A stretch of DNA of 64,000 nt from Tritrichomonas musculus. Taxonomy: Eukaryota; Parabasalia; Tritrichomonadida; Tritrichomonadidae. The stretch spans positions 4,464,001-4,528,000 of the forward strand of contig JAPFFF010000012.1 in the NCBI GenBank assembly GCA_039105265.1. Direction: 5' to 3'. Positions within the stretch are counted from its first letter, which is position 1. Each line of letters begins with the position of its first letter. Of the stretch, positions 33,004 to 44,460 are shown one piece after another. A model generated the notes under the pieces. That model saw only the letters and a list, made by a program, of their open reading frames with translations. It was not told the DNA's origin and searched no databases. The translations under genes were made by a program, and so were the position numbers.

Positions 33004-35159
33004 AATTTCAATCATCATCAATTTATTTGATTTCAATCATCATAAATATTCATGAAATTCAAAAATAAAAATATTTATTATACGATATTACATCTTGCAT
33101 GCGAATCAGGAAATCTTGAAGTTGTGAAATACATCATCTCACTCAACAAGATTGATATCACATCAAAAAATATTTTTATTTATTTTTCATTACATTTCAA
33201 TCATCATCAATTTATTTCATTTCAATCATCATAAATATTCATGAAATTCAAAAATAAAAATATTTTTGAGACGATATTACATCTTGCATGCGAATCAGGA
33301 AATCTTGAAGTTGTGAAATACATCATCTCACTCAACAAGATTGATATCACATCAAAAACTATTTTTATTTATTTTTCATAAAATTTCAATCATCATCAAT
33401 TTATTCCATTTCAATCATCATAAATATTCATGAAATTCAAAAATAAAAATATTTTTGAGACGATATTACATTCTGCATGTAAATCAGGAAATCTTGAAGT
33501 TGTGAAATACATCATCTCACTCAACAAGATTGATATCACATCAAAAACTATTTTTATTTATTTTTCATAAAATTTCAATCATCATCAATTTATTACATTT
33601 CAATCATCATAAATATTCATGAAATTCAAAAATAAAAATATTTATTATACGATATTACATCTTGCATGCGAATCAGGAAATCTTGAAGTTGTGAAATACA
33701 TCATCTCACTCAACAAGATTGATATCACATCAAAAACTATTTTTATTTATTTTTCATGAAATTTCAATCATCATCAATTTATTCCATTTCAATCATCATA
33801 AATATTCATGGAATTCAAAAATAAAAATATTTATTCTACGATATTACATCTTGCATGCGAATCAGGAAATCTTGAAGTTGTGAAATACATCATCTCACTC
33901 AACAAGATTGATATCACATCAAAAACTATTTTTATTTATTTTTCATAAAATTTCAATCATCATCAATTTATTCCATTTCAATCATCATAAATATTCATGA
34001 AATTCAAAAATAAAAATATTTTTAAAACGATATTACATCTTGCATGCGAATCAGGAAATCTTGAAGTTGTGAAATACATCATCTCACTCAACAAGATTGA
34101 TATCACATCAAAAACTATTTTTATTTATTTTTCATAAAATTTCAATCATCATCAATTTATTTGATTTCAATCATCATAAATATTCATGAAATTCAAAAAT
34201 AAAAATATTTATTATACGATATTACATTCTGCATGTAAATCAGGAAATCTTGAAGTTGTGAAATACATCATCTCACTCAACAAGATTGATATCACATCAA
34301 AAACTATTTTTATTTATTTTTCATAAAATTTCAATCATCATCAATTTATTACATTTCAATCATCATAAATATTCATGGAATTCAAAAATAAAAATATTTA
34401 TTATACGATATTACATCTTGCATGCGAATCAGGAAATCTTGAAGTTGTGAAATACATCATCTCACTCAACAAGATTGATATCACATCAAAAGATATTTTT
34501 ATTTATTTTTCATGAAATTTCAATCATCATCAATTTATTACATTTCAATCATCATAAATATTCATAAAATTCAAAAATAAAAATATTTATTCTACGATAT
34601 TACATCTTGCATGCGAATCAGGAAATCTTGAAGTTGTGAAATACATCATCTCACTCAACAAGATTGATATCACATCAAAAAATATTTTTATTTATTTTTC
34701 ATGAAATTTCAATCATCATCAATTTATTTGATTTCAATCATCATCAATTTATTACATTTCAATCATCATAAATATTCATAAAATTCAAAAATAAAAATAT
34801 TTATTCTACGATATTACATCTTGCATGCGAATCAGGAAATCTTGAAGTTGTGAAATACATCATCTCACTCAACAAGATTGATATCACATCAAAAAATATT
34901 TTTATTTATTTTTCATGAAATTTCAATCATCATCAATTTATTTGATTTCAATCATCATAAATATTCATAAAATTCAAAAATAAAAATATTTATTATACGA
35001 TATTACATTCTGCATGTAAATCAGGAAATCTTGAAGTTGTGAAATACATCATCTCACTCAACAAGATTGATATCACATCAAAAACTATTTTTATTTATTT
35101 TTCATAAAATTTCAATCATCATCAATTTATTACATTTCAATCATCATAAATATTCATGG
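32892..35159 (+). repeat. Ankyrin-unit array, 12 units, copy C
   Basis: Cores at 32920, 33109, 33298, 33487, 33676, 33865, 34054, 34243, 34432, 34621, 34835 and 35024. Spacing is 189 bp except one of 214 bp, where 25 nt of spacer (TCATCAATTTATT-type) is duplicated. Stop codons occupy the same spacer positions as in A. The C-terminal segment (TAIEISEDNGFSDIAQFL) follows to 35260. Confidence 0.9.
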
Positions 35160-35867
35160 AATTCTTACTTTACATGATTTTTAAAACAGCCATTGAAATC
35201 TCAGAAGATAATGGATTTAGTGATATTGCTCAGTTTCTTACTAAACAAATAAAAAAATGATTCAGTATAAAAATATTTCATTTTCCACTGTTTTAAGAAT
35301 TTTGGCAAGCAGTTAACATATTATAAGATTAAGTCAATACTGATAAATTAACTTTTTTGAATAAAAAGAATGTTTAATTCTACTACTGGTTAGATTTTAA
35401 AATGTTTTTTTATGAAATCAAATATAAACGATCATTTTGCATTCAAAATATATTTTTTATAATTTGTAATTCTGCAAAAGAGAAATGAAAATTCGCATAT
35501 TTTAATATATCATTCATAATATCATTAAATTTTTCATTTTGAGATATAAATAATCATCTTATTTTAGTATTAGGCATAATATATTTATTAGGCTTTGATA
35601 TTTGATTAATTTATATAGTATTTTTAAGTGAAATTGAAATAAGAAGAAAATATACTCGCTTTTTCAAACTGTATTTTTTGCTTATATAAAAAATAATGAA
35701 TTTTTAATATTTTTTAAATCGCATACATAATTTTTTATTCCTAATTCTATACTATGTATAAATGAAATTTTATTCCAAAAACTTTCAAATTGAAAGACTA
35801 CATATAGAGGATACAACGATAGGAAATTTTCTGAAAATTCATTCAAATTTTTTTGTTACTATACTTT

Positions 35868-36230
35868 AACGGTACTGCGATCGGATGTAAAGTGTCAAAA
35901 GTATTTAAAAAACTGTAATAATCGAAACAAACCAAATATATAAATAGAACACATCATATATAATAACTTATTAAAATATTGGAAGGATTTTCTAATTTGA
36001 TTTGGAGATTTATGTTGACTAAATTTGAATGAAAAACTCATTTTTTCCATTCAAAAAAAATTTTTTCATATGGTATGTCTATAAAATTGAAAATTTACTT
36101 CCAAATTTCATTAAAGAATTTGATTTTATATTATATAAAATTTACTGTTATATAATTTTTTTAGGAATTTCCAGGTTATTTAATTTTGCTCTCAATTTTT
36201 TGACACTTTACATCCGATCGCAGTACCGTT
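35868..36230 (+). mobile_element. 363-bp MITE with 33-bp inverted ends, copy C only
   Basis: The ends start AACGGTACTGCGATCGGATG and are perfect inverted repeats for about 33 bp. The flanks carry an 8-bp direct repeat TATACTTT (35860-35867 and 36231-36238). The matching place in D (about 59902-59912) has one copy of TATACTTT and no element, so this is a proven insertion. An 8-bp duplication suits hAT-like and some other DNA transposons. A 74-codon frame crossing its right end (36029-36253) is not a gene. Confidence 0.88.
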
Positions 36231-36694
36231 TATACTTTTTTAAAAAAATATGATAAATTAAATATGGACTTATAAAAATGAATTATGGGCTGGTTTTGGA
36301 AAATATCTGTCAGAAGTCGAGATATCACTTTCATTTTTTCTGAGACTCTCTTCGAGCATAGGTGTGCTAAAATTTTGTAAAGTGTCAGAAATTTAAATTT
36401 TACGGAGGATTGGTATGAATTTTAATTATAAACCTTTATATTTCTAATTATATTTATATTTATAATTTTTAAATAATTTTTACCATACATTTTTAAGATA
36501 TTATATATTTTTCATCCGATAATTTTTTGAATGTAAACCTACATGCATTATATCATAATTCATAATTTTCTTTTTGAAATTCAAATCGTATATGTTATTT
36601 ATATTTATTATTAATATCCTTCATAATATGCAAGTTTATGGATAATATCATATTTTTATCTGATATTTTGCATAAAATTTTCCTAAACTTCGAT

Positions 36695-36904
36695 TGAGAG
36701 ACTTTTTGAGATAAACTTTTGAGGGAATAGAATATTTTAATGACGAATTAGATGAAATATTTTAGACTTTAATTCAATTTAATGATTTTTTGAGATAAAC
36801 TTTTAAGACTTTAAATCAAATTAAAGATTTTTTGAGATAAACTTTTAAGACTTTAAGTCCTATTTACGACTTTTTAGGAGATCAAGTTCGAGCCCACCTA
36901 TAAT
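36695..36904 (+). repeat. Segment specific to C with a short tandem repeat and an orphan transposon end
   Basis: It replaces a different sequence in D (about 62855-63050). It holds about three imperfect copies of TTTTTGAGATAAACTTTTRAG roughly 60 bp apart. It ends in CCCACCTAT, the same end as the ATAGGTGGG element at 61332-62821, possibly the leftover of a deleted relative. Confidence 0.45.
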
Positions 36905-36984
36905 TAAAAATATCTCAAAAATGTATGGTAAATCAAGATTTATTATTTAAAAAATAGTATATATGCGATAAAATATTAATAATA

Positions 36985-37395
36985 GGGTGTAATTTTTTAG
37001 CACAGTGCTGCAGCACAGAGAACTTTTTGTATGTATATATGGTCCAGATAAACTTTTTGAGAAATTAAAATTGATATTTTTTAAACAAAATAGCATGACC
37101 CCCTATTCATGCTTTTTTTATTCCTTTAAAATAATTTAAAAATATTTGTTTTCTTATTTAATATTGATTTTAACCATTAAATCCTAAATTTTTAAGAAGA
37201 ATTTTTAATCAAATAATAATCTCATTTTTGAAAATTTTCGATTATTTCGCCTTTAACATATTCTCTAAATGGCATAAATTAAGAAATCAATAAAAAATAC
37301 AAGGAACTTTTAATCTTTTCTATGTAAAATAAAGCTCGAAAAAATGGACGATTATTTTCTTCTGAAAAAGTTGTATGTGCTATAAAGAAATCCTC
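36985..37395 (+). mobile_element. 411-bp insertion with 9-bp target duplication, copy C only
   Basis: Flanked by TTAATAATA (36976-36984 and 37396-37404), present once in D at about 63118-63126 where the element is absent. The ends are imperfect inverted repeats sharing an inner TAGCACA. A 9-bp duplication is characteristic of Mutator-like elements. No coding frame. Confidence 0.75.
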
Positions 37396-37404
37396 TTAAT
37401 AATA

Positions 37405-38180
37405 TATCATTATGGTGGCATTTGACCGTAAAAAATGATTTGAGTACTTTATTTTGAGAACATAGGTTTTGGAAAATATCTGTAAGAAGTCGAGATATCA
37501 CTTTCATTTTTTCTGAGACTGTGTTCGAGCATTTTGTAAAATTCTTTTTGATTATATTTTATACTACCGTAATGACATTAATATATTCCAAAATGCTAAT
37601 TATGATTTTACAAACGCAATAAATAGAGTAATTTATATATCATCTTGATGTATAGATAATTTGATATAAAATTTTGAATAATGTTATAAATTAGGTTTAT
37701 TTATAATAATAAAATAATATTAATATGAAATATGAAATAAAATGGCATTTTAATTTTGGATATATTAGTAAAATATTAAGATGTACAAATGCTTTTATTA
37801 AAATCATTTTGAATATATAAAAAATATGTTTATAAAAAAAGGATTTTTTCGAAACAGTTTTGTAAATTATGTCAATATATTAACTAATTTTTTTGAATAT
37901 GTTAAATATATATTATTAATATTGGGTAAAATAATCATATTCGTCTTAAATATTCAAATATAAATGTATTTGTGTAGAAAAAAATTTTCAATAATAAACT
38001 ATCAATATTTTTCAATATCTATAATATTTTATTCAAAAATTGATAAGCAAAATCAATGGTTTCAATAGGACAAAAATTCTATTTGAATCGATCTCACATT
38101 TTTTCTTAATAATATTTGAAAAATAGGATTTTTTAGCAAAATAATAAGCATTAGGTTTTATTTTAAAACTTACAAGATGA
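37405..38180. other. AT-rich interior of the inverted-arm element
   Basis: No gene seen. Homology to D ends at about 37566; the rest is unique in the window. Confidence 0.5.
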
Positions 38181-39105
38181 AAATTTTTTAAAATCAAACA
38201 GACCTTCACAAATTTTGCATGCGATATCTCGACTTCTGACGGTTTATATCAATTAAGAAGATAGCGTTTATATTTATGATATATTTTATATGATAAACAG
38301 CATATTTAAAATTGTTTTTATTTGAAAAAACAAATATTATAAATCAAACAGACCTTCACAAATTTCGTAAGTGATATCTCGACTTCTGATAGACATTTTC
38401 TTATCAAAGAGGTATCATTCGATTTATTAAAGTTCTCTTAATTTATATTTCCTATATAGTGTCACTTTTTTATCGTTGCATCCCATATGACAACATATAT
38501 TTTGAAATTAACGAATAATAAGCCAAAAATCGCATATTTCAAAATATATGTAGTCCTTCAATTTGAAAGTTTTTTGAACCAAAATGAAAATATAAATAAT
38601 TTAGTGTATGGAATAAAAAACAATGCATGCGTTTTAAAAAATATCTAATATTCATGTTTTTTTTTAAATAAACAAATTTTACGGTTTAACAAAATAATCA
38701 TATCCCATATTCAAATAAAAAAGTAAAAAAAATAATAGTTAAATCGTTTATGATAGCTCATTTCTAAATATATTTGTAATTCTACAAAAGAGAAATGGAA
38801 ATTCTCATAATTAAATCTATTATGCATAATATCATTCAATTTTTCATTTTGAGATATAAATAAGAAAATATTAAAGATAATATTTGAATTATCATTCCTC
38901 TTTTTTCAGAATTTTCACTTATCAACAACTTAGTAATTAGATTTAATTCGAAATAAGTTGTTTTTGTGATCTTTATTCAATGTAAAAATCATATTTGAAT
39001 GATTTTGCACAGTATTTTTTTAAAAAAAAACATGAAATTTGAATAAAAATAATAATGTAAAAAAACTAAAGTAATGTTTATATAAACACTAAGACAAATA
39101 TATAT

Positions 39106-39267
39106 TTAGTTTTTTGCACTAGACCATCTTTCATAGCCATCTCTTGTTGGAGTAATGGGCCACATTACATAAAAACCACCTGGAGGTGGGAATGGCTTGC
39201 CTGTTTCCAATGATTTTCCATATCTTCTTTTATGTGCACGGTTTCCAAATCCTTTGCAACCACTCAT
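39106..39267 (-). CDS. Small 53-residue protein of unknown function
   Basis: On the minus strand from ATG at 39267 to TAA at 39106-39108 the sequence encodes a 53-residue basic protein: MSGCKGFGNRAHKRRYGK, then a Pro/Gly-rich middle (KPFPPPGGFYVMWPIT) and an aromatic end (DGYERWSS). The composition (Gly, Pro, Trp, Tyr, mixed codons) is quite unlike the Lys/Asn/Ile/Phe-rich random frames around it. A TCATTTTTATTA Inr lies 20 nt before the ATG, and TAAA overlaps the stop, a common trichomonad poly(A) arrangement. I do not recognise the family. It lies just beyond the right border of copy C and is present once in the window. Too short to appear in usual ORF cut-offs. Confidence 0.72.
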   Translation of the reverse strand: MSGCKGFGNRAHKRRYGKSLETGKPFPPPGGFYVMWPITPTRDGYERWSSAKN

Positions 39268-39277
39268 TGTAATTCTT

Positions 39278-39289
39278 TAATAAAAATGA
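39278..39289 (-). promoter_or_regulatory. Initiator (Inr) element of the 53-residue gene
   Basis: On the minus strand TCATTTTTATTA, with the +1 A at 39287 and a 5' leader of about 20 nt; an excellent match to the trichomonad Inr. Confidence 0.65.
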
Positions 39290-40439
39290 AATCTTTTCTT
39301 TTAATTTTTTTTTAGGTGATATGATATTCAATACGTCATATGAAAAAATCAAATTTGAATTGGAACAGAAAATTGAATATAATATTGAAAAGTTCAAAAT
39401 CTTTTCCTTTGAATTTTTCAATTAAGGATTTTGTAAAATATCAATTCTGTATTCTATTCCTGAATTTTTACATCCTTGACAAACAAAAATTCTAATATCT
39501 TTATTAATATACATAAAACAAAGTTAGTTTTATTGAGTATATAGTTTCTTTATGAATTATATCCATTAAATTTTTCTCAATGATTATGTAAGCTAATTTT
39601 ATACCGAGATATTTGTTAATCGATTTCTATCGGGCCAAATTTTTTTAAGACAGATTTGTTAAAGGGGATAGCCTTTTCAAGAGATATAAAAAACAATTTA
39701 TATAAATAGTGTGATAAATAATTAATTAATGGTTTTTGGTGGAGAAAAATATTTTTTATCTCAGAATATCAAGCTCTTCTTGAATATTAATCATTCTTTG
39801 GTTATCGTTCATATTTTTCATAGAATATTAACCTCATCTAATTTATCTTCATCTCCTCATAAAAAATAGCATCATTTATATGAATTGAGAATTGTTTTAT
39901 ATTCTTTTTCAAAATTCAATTGATTATTTGGTTATTAAATAAATAAATAAAATTAATAATCATTCCAAAAGCAAATATTTGTTAATTATTATATATAAAA
40001 TTGATTTTGGATATGTTATAAAATGGACTAATCACTATTTAATTTTTTTTATATGATTGGTCTCTTTTCAATTCAATTTTTCAATGATAAAAAAAGATAT
40101 TAATATCTTTATCTTAATATTGTTATGTTATTTCATATTTTTTATAATATAATAATATTTTGCATTATTTTTTAGATATCTTTATATAATATATCAATAA
40201 ACTATGTATTCCATCTTCATTTCGATATTATTTGATTTTGGTTAAACTTTCATGTTTACAGCACTTTTTGTGTTTTATATATTAGCCAGTTTGAATCTAT
40301 AATCAACTTGTCTTTTTTTGAATATCTATTAATATCTGATAATCAATCATGTCTCATTTTTTACATTTTCGTTCCATTTTTTATTGTTGTACTTTAATTT
40401 ATTAATTTGATATCTTGATTTATCAAAGTAATAAAAAAA
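39290..40439. other. AT-rich spacer, no gene seen
   Basis: Long AT-rich stretch without an interpretable frame on either strand; a 63-codon minus frame (39230-39421) overlaps the 53-residue gene out of frame and looks random. Confidence 0.6.
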
Positions 40440-41219
40440 ATAGGTCGGCCAAAATAACGTATTTGTCAAAAACATAAAGCCAAATTTAAAAAAACGCTAG
40501 AAACTTCCCAAACTTATATATTTGTTTTATGATTGTATAATTAAGAAAATATCTAAATTTGGTGTGAATTCTTGAGTTGGATTTTTTTTTATCATCATTT
40601 TTTTTGAAATTTGAATTTAAAATAATTATATCCTGCTATATATTTAATTTATGTGTTATTTTATTACTTTTTTAGTTTATAATTATTTATAATATATATA
40701 AATATAATAATAATTAAGAAATTTTTAATTATTCATCAGTGAATTGATGGAAAAAATTTAATGCAATTTTAGAAAAAATAGAAGATCAAATTTCCTTTTT
40801 ATTTTTATTTTATTATATTACAAAAACTTATATAACAACAAAAGTCTACTTAAAAATGAAAAAGAAGAAGAAAATATCCCAAACTTTTTCAAAAAGAATT
40901 GAATTTTGTATTTTTTAAAAATGCATTTTTCATGTTAAACAAAATAAATATTTATTTATTAATGATTATATTAAATTTAATACAATATTATATATATAGA
41001 TAAACATAAATAATTATCTTTTTTTACGATAATTATAGGATATATTAATATTTTTTATTTTAAAGAAAAAACATAAATTTCACAAAACTCAACTCAAGAA
41101 ATTGGATGAAACTTGGTAAACAGAATATGTAGACATCATATAATATTATATATCAAATAGAAGATATTCCTACGTTTTTTTATTTTTTTTGACAAAACTC
41201 GTTATTCTGGCCGACCTAT
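40440..41219 (+). mobile_element. 780-bp DNA transposon, ATAGGTCGGCC ends
   Basis: The inverted ends ATAGGTCGGCC / GGCCGACCTAT extend, with mismatches, for about 30 bp (AATAACG and TTTGTCAAAA shared). Flanks carry TAAAAAAA (40432-40439 and 41220-41227), an 8-bp direct repeat, though low complexity weakens it. No transposase frame. The ends resemble those of the 1,490-bp element at 61332 (ATAGGTGGGCCAC). Confidence 0.75.
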
Positions 41220-41983
41220 TAAAAAAAATTGAGAAAAATGATTTTATATTGCATTAAAAAATGAATATTTTTGGTATCCAAATATATTGTATTAAAATAT
41301 TTTCATAAAAGATAGATTTTTGGTTTAAGTAAATAGCAGGAAAAAAAATTGTATACATATCTTTCCTTTCGGCAGAATCTTTAATATGAAATCACTTTTA
41401 TGAGAGCTATTGTTTACATAAAATGGATTTTGATGATAAATACTAGTATATATTAAATAAAAATTATTAATAAGATTATTATTTTGGGAAATCGTAATCG
41501 CCCGTGGCGGTTTAGGTCAATATTGACCTTGTATCGTACCATAGAAAAAAAAGTCTGGAACTTTTTTGCACTTTTGCAAAAAAAAGCATGAGCTACTCAT
41601 GGTTTTTTTTAATATATATTAATTAGTATAAAATTTTTCAAAGTTCGATATTGCACTGATTTAAATCTTTGAAAAAATAGTCCTTATGATATATTTTGTA
41701 TCCAATAATAAATTAATCAGCTCAAAATAATATTATGTTAACTTTTATCTGGAAATATCATAAATATTATTTTTTTTTTTCTGTTAAATTAAATGTTTCC
41801 AAACTAATAATTTAATATTTTATTTATTTAACTGTTTTTCAAATAATAATTAATCATATAATTATTTCTTATGAAGTTATTCTTGCGATAAATATTTTTA
41901 TTTCATGAATTTTTTGTGAACATTTGAAAGGATTTTTTTATGAATTTATCAATTACCTTGAAATGTTAAAAATCACTTTTTTT

Positions 41984-42054
41984 AACGATCAATCTTTTAC
42001 GGGGCTGGAACCAGCCCCGTAAAAGATTGGTCGTTATGGGGGCGAAGCCCCCAT
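41984..42054 (+). repeat. Twin GC-rich hairpins, unit 1
   Basis: First hairpin: 25-bp stem (41984-42008 with 42011-42035), loop AA, one T-G wobble (41989 with 42030). Second hairpin directly after it: 8-bp stem ATGGGGGC/GCCCCCAT around GAA (42036-42054); its tip GCGAAGC is a known very stable DNA mini-hairpin. Strikingly GC-rich in an AT-rich setting. Confidence 0.9.
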
Positions 42055-43018
42055 TAAACAAATTTATTTTTTTTTCATCCTTTTCTAATTATATTTTACA
42101 TTTGAAATATGTCTTTAACAAGAAATTATTTAATTAATTCCAAAATTCATTAATATATTAACCTACTAACTTTTTAAACCCCTTTTTTGAAATTTTATTA
42201 AAACATTTCTTACATTTTGCAAAAATTATTATCTTTTCTTAAAATTTTATATAATTGATCTTTAATATAAAATATCCTAAACAACTAGATATACATAATT
42301 AAATAAAATCTTTTTTATAGTTTCTGATTTGACTGAATTTCATTCATATCTAAAAACTCAATCATATTTCGTTATTTCTTAAATTATTCTTATTAACCAA
42401 TATAAAATATCGTGGCAACAGCACTTTTTTATAATATTTTCATAAGGATGATATCTTTCTTCATTTTAAAATTTGGATAATATTTCACACTTATGTATTT
42501 CTTTATTCATTAACATACTTCACACTTATGACAATTTTATTAATCATTAAAAATAAATAGATAATAAAAAACAAATGTTTCATTATAATAATAATTTTAA
42601 CTTTTTAAGAGACTATTTGGCAACATTGTGACAGCTTTTCTAGTTAATATATATTAATTAGTATAAAATTTTTCAAAGTTCGATATTGCACTGATTTAAA
42701 TCTTTGAAAAAATAGTCCTTATGATATATTTTGTATCCAATAATAAATTAATCAGCTCAAAATAATATTATGTTAACTTTTATCTGGAAATATCATAAAT
42801 ATTATTTTATTTTTTCTGTTAAATTAAATGTTTCCAAACTAATAATTTAATATTTTATTTATTTAACTGTTTTTCAAATAATAATTAATCATATAATTAT
42901 TTCTTATGAAGTTATTCTTGCTTTAAATATTTTTATTTCATGAATTTTTTGTGAACATTTGAAATGGTTATTTTATGAATTTATCAATTACCTTGAAATG
43001 TTAAAAATCACTTTTTTT

Positions 43019-43089
43019 AACGATCAATCTTTTGCGGGGCTGGTTCCAGCCCCGCAAAAGATTGATCGTTATGGGGGCGAAGCCCCCAT
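43019..43089 (+). repeat. Twin GC-rich hairpins, unit 2
   Basis: Same fold as unit 1: stem 43019-43043 with 43046-43070, loop TT, then the second hairpin 43071-43089. An A-T pair of unit 1 (41999 with 42020) is a G-C pair here (43034 with 43055), and the wobble is a Watson-Crick pair. Confidence 0.9.
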
Positions 43090-44460
43090 TAAAAAATTTA
43101 AAATTTTTTCATACTTTTAAGATTATATTTCGTTTGAAATATGTATTTAAACCAGACATTATTGAATTAATTCCCATATTCAGTAATATAATAACCTTCT
43201 AACTCTTTAAAACGCTCTTTTTAAATTTTATAAAAACATTTCTAACATTTGAAAACAAATTATAATTTTTTCTTAAATTTTTATAAAATTGATCTCTAAT
43301 ATAAAATAACCTAAACAAATAGATATACATACTTAATAAAATCTTTTTTTTAGTATCTGATTTGACTGAATTTCATTCATATCTAAAAACTCAATCATGT
43401 TTCGTTATTTCTAAAATTTTTCTTATTAACCAATATAAAATATCGTGGCAACAGCACTTTTTTATAATATTTTCATAAAGATGATATATTTAATCATTTT
43501 CAAATTTGGATCATATTTCACACTTATGCATTTCTTTAATCATTAGCATACTTCACACTTATGACAAATTTATTAATCATTAAAAATAAATAGATAATAA
43601 AAAACAAATGTTTCATTTAATAATAATTTTAACTTTTTAAGAGGCTATTTGGCAATATTGTGACAGCTTTTCTATAAAAAAAAAAATATAAACGGAATAT
43701 TTTTTATAGTCTAAAATCGATATTATTATGAGCATTCGCATATAAACAAGAAAGTGCAAATATTTTTAACACCATCATTTTATTATTTTGATGTATACAA
43801 TTACGTAGATTCCAACTTTTCGCCGATATCATTGATATTGGAAATCATATACTTTTAAAGTTAAAAGGTAGTTAATTAATTTTGAGTAATACGGTTTCAT
43901 ATTTATTTTTATGCCTTTGGATTGTGCATTTGTTTACACAATATAAAATATTCATATAATATTTAGATTAAAATTTTGTTTTTCTTTGTTATAAAGTAAT
44001 CAATAGAACTTTTATTAGCATATAAAATATTTGTCCTTTCTTGTTTATAAGCCAAAGCTCATTATGATATCGATTTTAGACTATAAAAAAATATTCGGTT
44101 TATATTTTTTTATATATAGAAAAGTGCAAAAAAGTTCCAGACTTTTTTTTCTATGGTACGATACAAGGTCAATATTGACCTAAACCGCCACGGGCGATTA
44201 CGATTTCCCTATTATTTTTAATGAATAATTATATTTTTTCTCAAATTAATATTCATTCATATAAAGATTTAATAATCAAATATATAATTGAAAATAGAGT
44301 GATTTTCCTAAGATATTAACGATTGAAAATTTATAATTTTGAGAAATGACTTATTCAATAATTTTTATCAAAAAGCTTATCATTTGTCTCAAAAAGTTGG
44401 AATTTTATTTCAAAGAAAAATTTTATTTTCTCTCAATTTCTATAAAATTTATGGACTTCG

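Larger units (their letters stand above)
35554..38760 (+). mobile_element. Old element with long diverged inverted arms, shared by C and D
   Basis: The left arm (about 35554-36700) and right arm (about 38180-38760) are inverted relatives. Examples are TCAGAAGTCGAGATATC at 36310 against GATATCTCGACTTCTGA at 38223 and 38373, and ACTTTCAAATTGAAAGACTA near 35779 against its complement near 38550. The same left arm follows the same flank in D (59600-63293, nested). A and B have the site without it. About 100 bp of host flank appears on both sides, so the insertion was not simple. No coding capacity is seen; family unassigned. Borders are approximate. Confidence 0.55.
25303..39017 (+). repeat. Segmental cassette copy C, diverged and rearranged
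   Basis: It matches A in blocks: 25303 to about 26395, about 27932-30630, about 31260-35553, and about 38770-39017. It differs from A by scattered substitutions. Between blocks it carries DIQR-module sequence (26396-27900) where A has a kinase remnant, the authentic discoidin 3' half where A has foreign sequence, and an inserted element with inverted arms (35554-38760). The kinase-to-kinase distance from B is 13,184 bp. Confidence 0.8.
41608..43677 (+). repeat. Two 1,035-bp tandem units inside the 2,724-bp element
   Basis: The units begin near TATATATTAATTAGTATAAA (41613 and 42648) and both end TGTGACAGCTTTTCTA. They differ by scattered substitutions and small indels (for example a longer T run near 41771). 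Each carries a twin hairpin about 375 bp from its start. Confidence 0.88.
41486..44209 (+). mobile_element. 2,724-bp DNA transposon with perfect 90-bp inverted ends (Mutator-like)
   Basis: The ends begin GGGAAATCGTAATCGCCCGT and are identical inverted repeats for about 90 bp, including an inner perfect palindrome AGGTCAATATTGACCT. The flanks carry a perfect 9-bp duplication TATTATTTT (41477-41485 and 44210-44218). GGG start plus 9-bp duplication suggests a Mutator-like element. There is no transposase; the interior is two 1,035-bp tandem units followed by about 500 bp of AT-rich DNA. The perfect ends suggest a young insertion. Confidence 0.88.

Noticed and set aside
36029-36253. 74-codon frame
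   Set aside because: It crosses the right end and target duplication of the 363-bp MITE and has random, Phe/Ile-rich composition.
35554-38760. Polinton/Maverick identity for the inverted-arm element
   Set aside because: No capsid, polymerase or integrase coding is visible, and length and arms alone do not support it.
39230-39421. 63-codon minus-strand frame
   Set aside because: It overlaps the better-supported 53-residue gene in another frame and covers its promoter.
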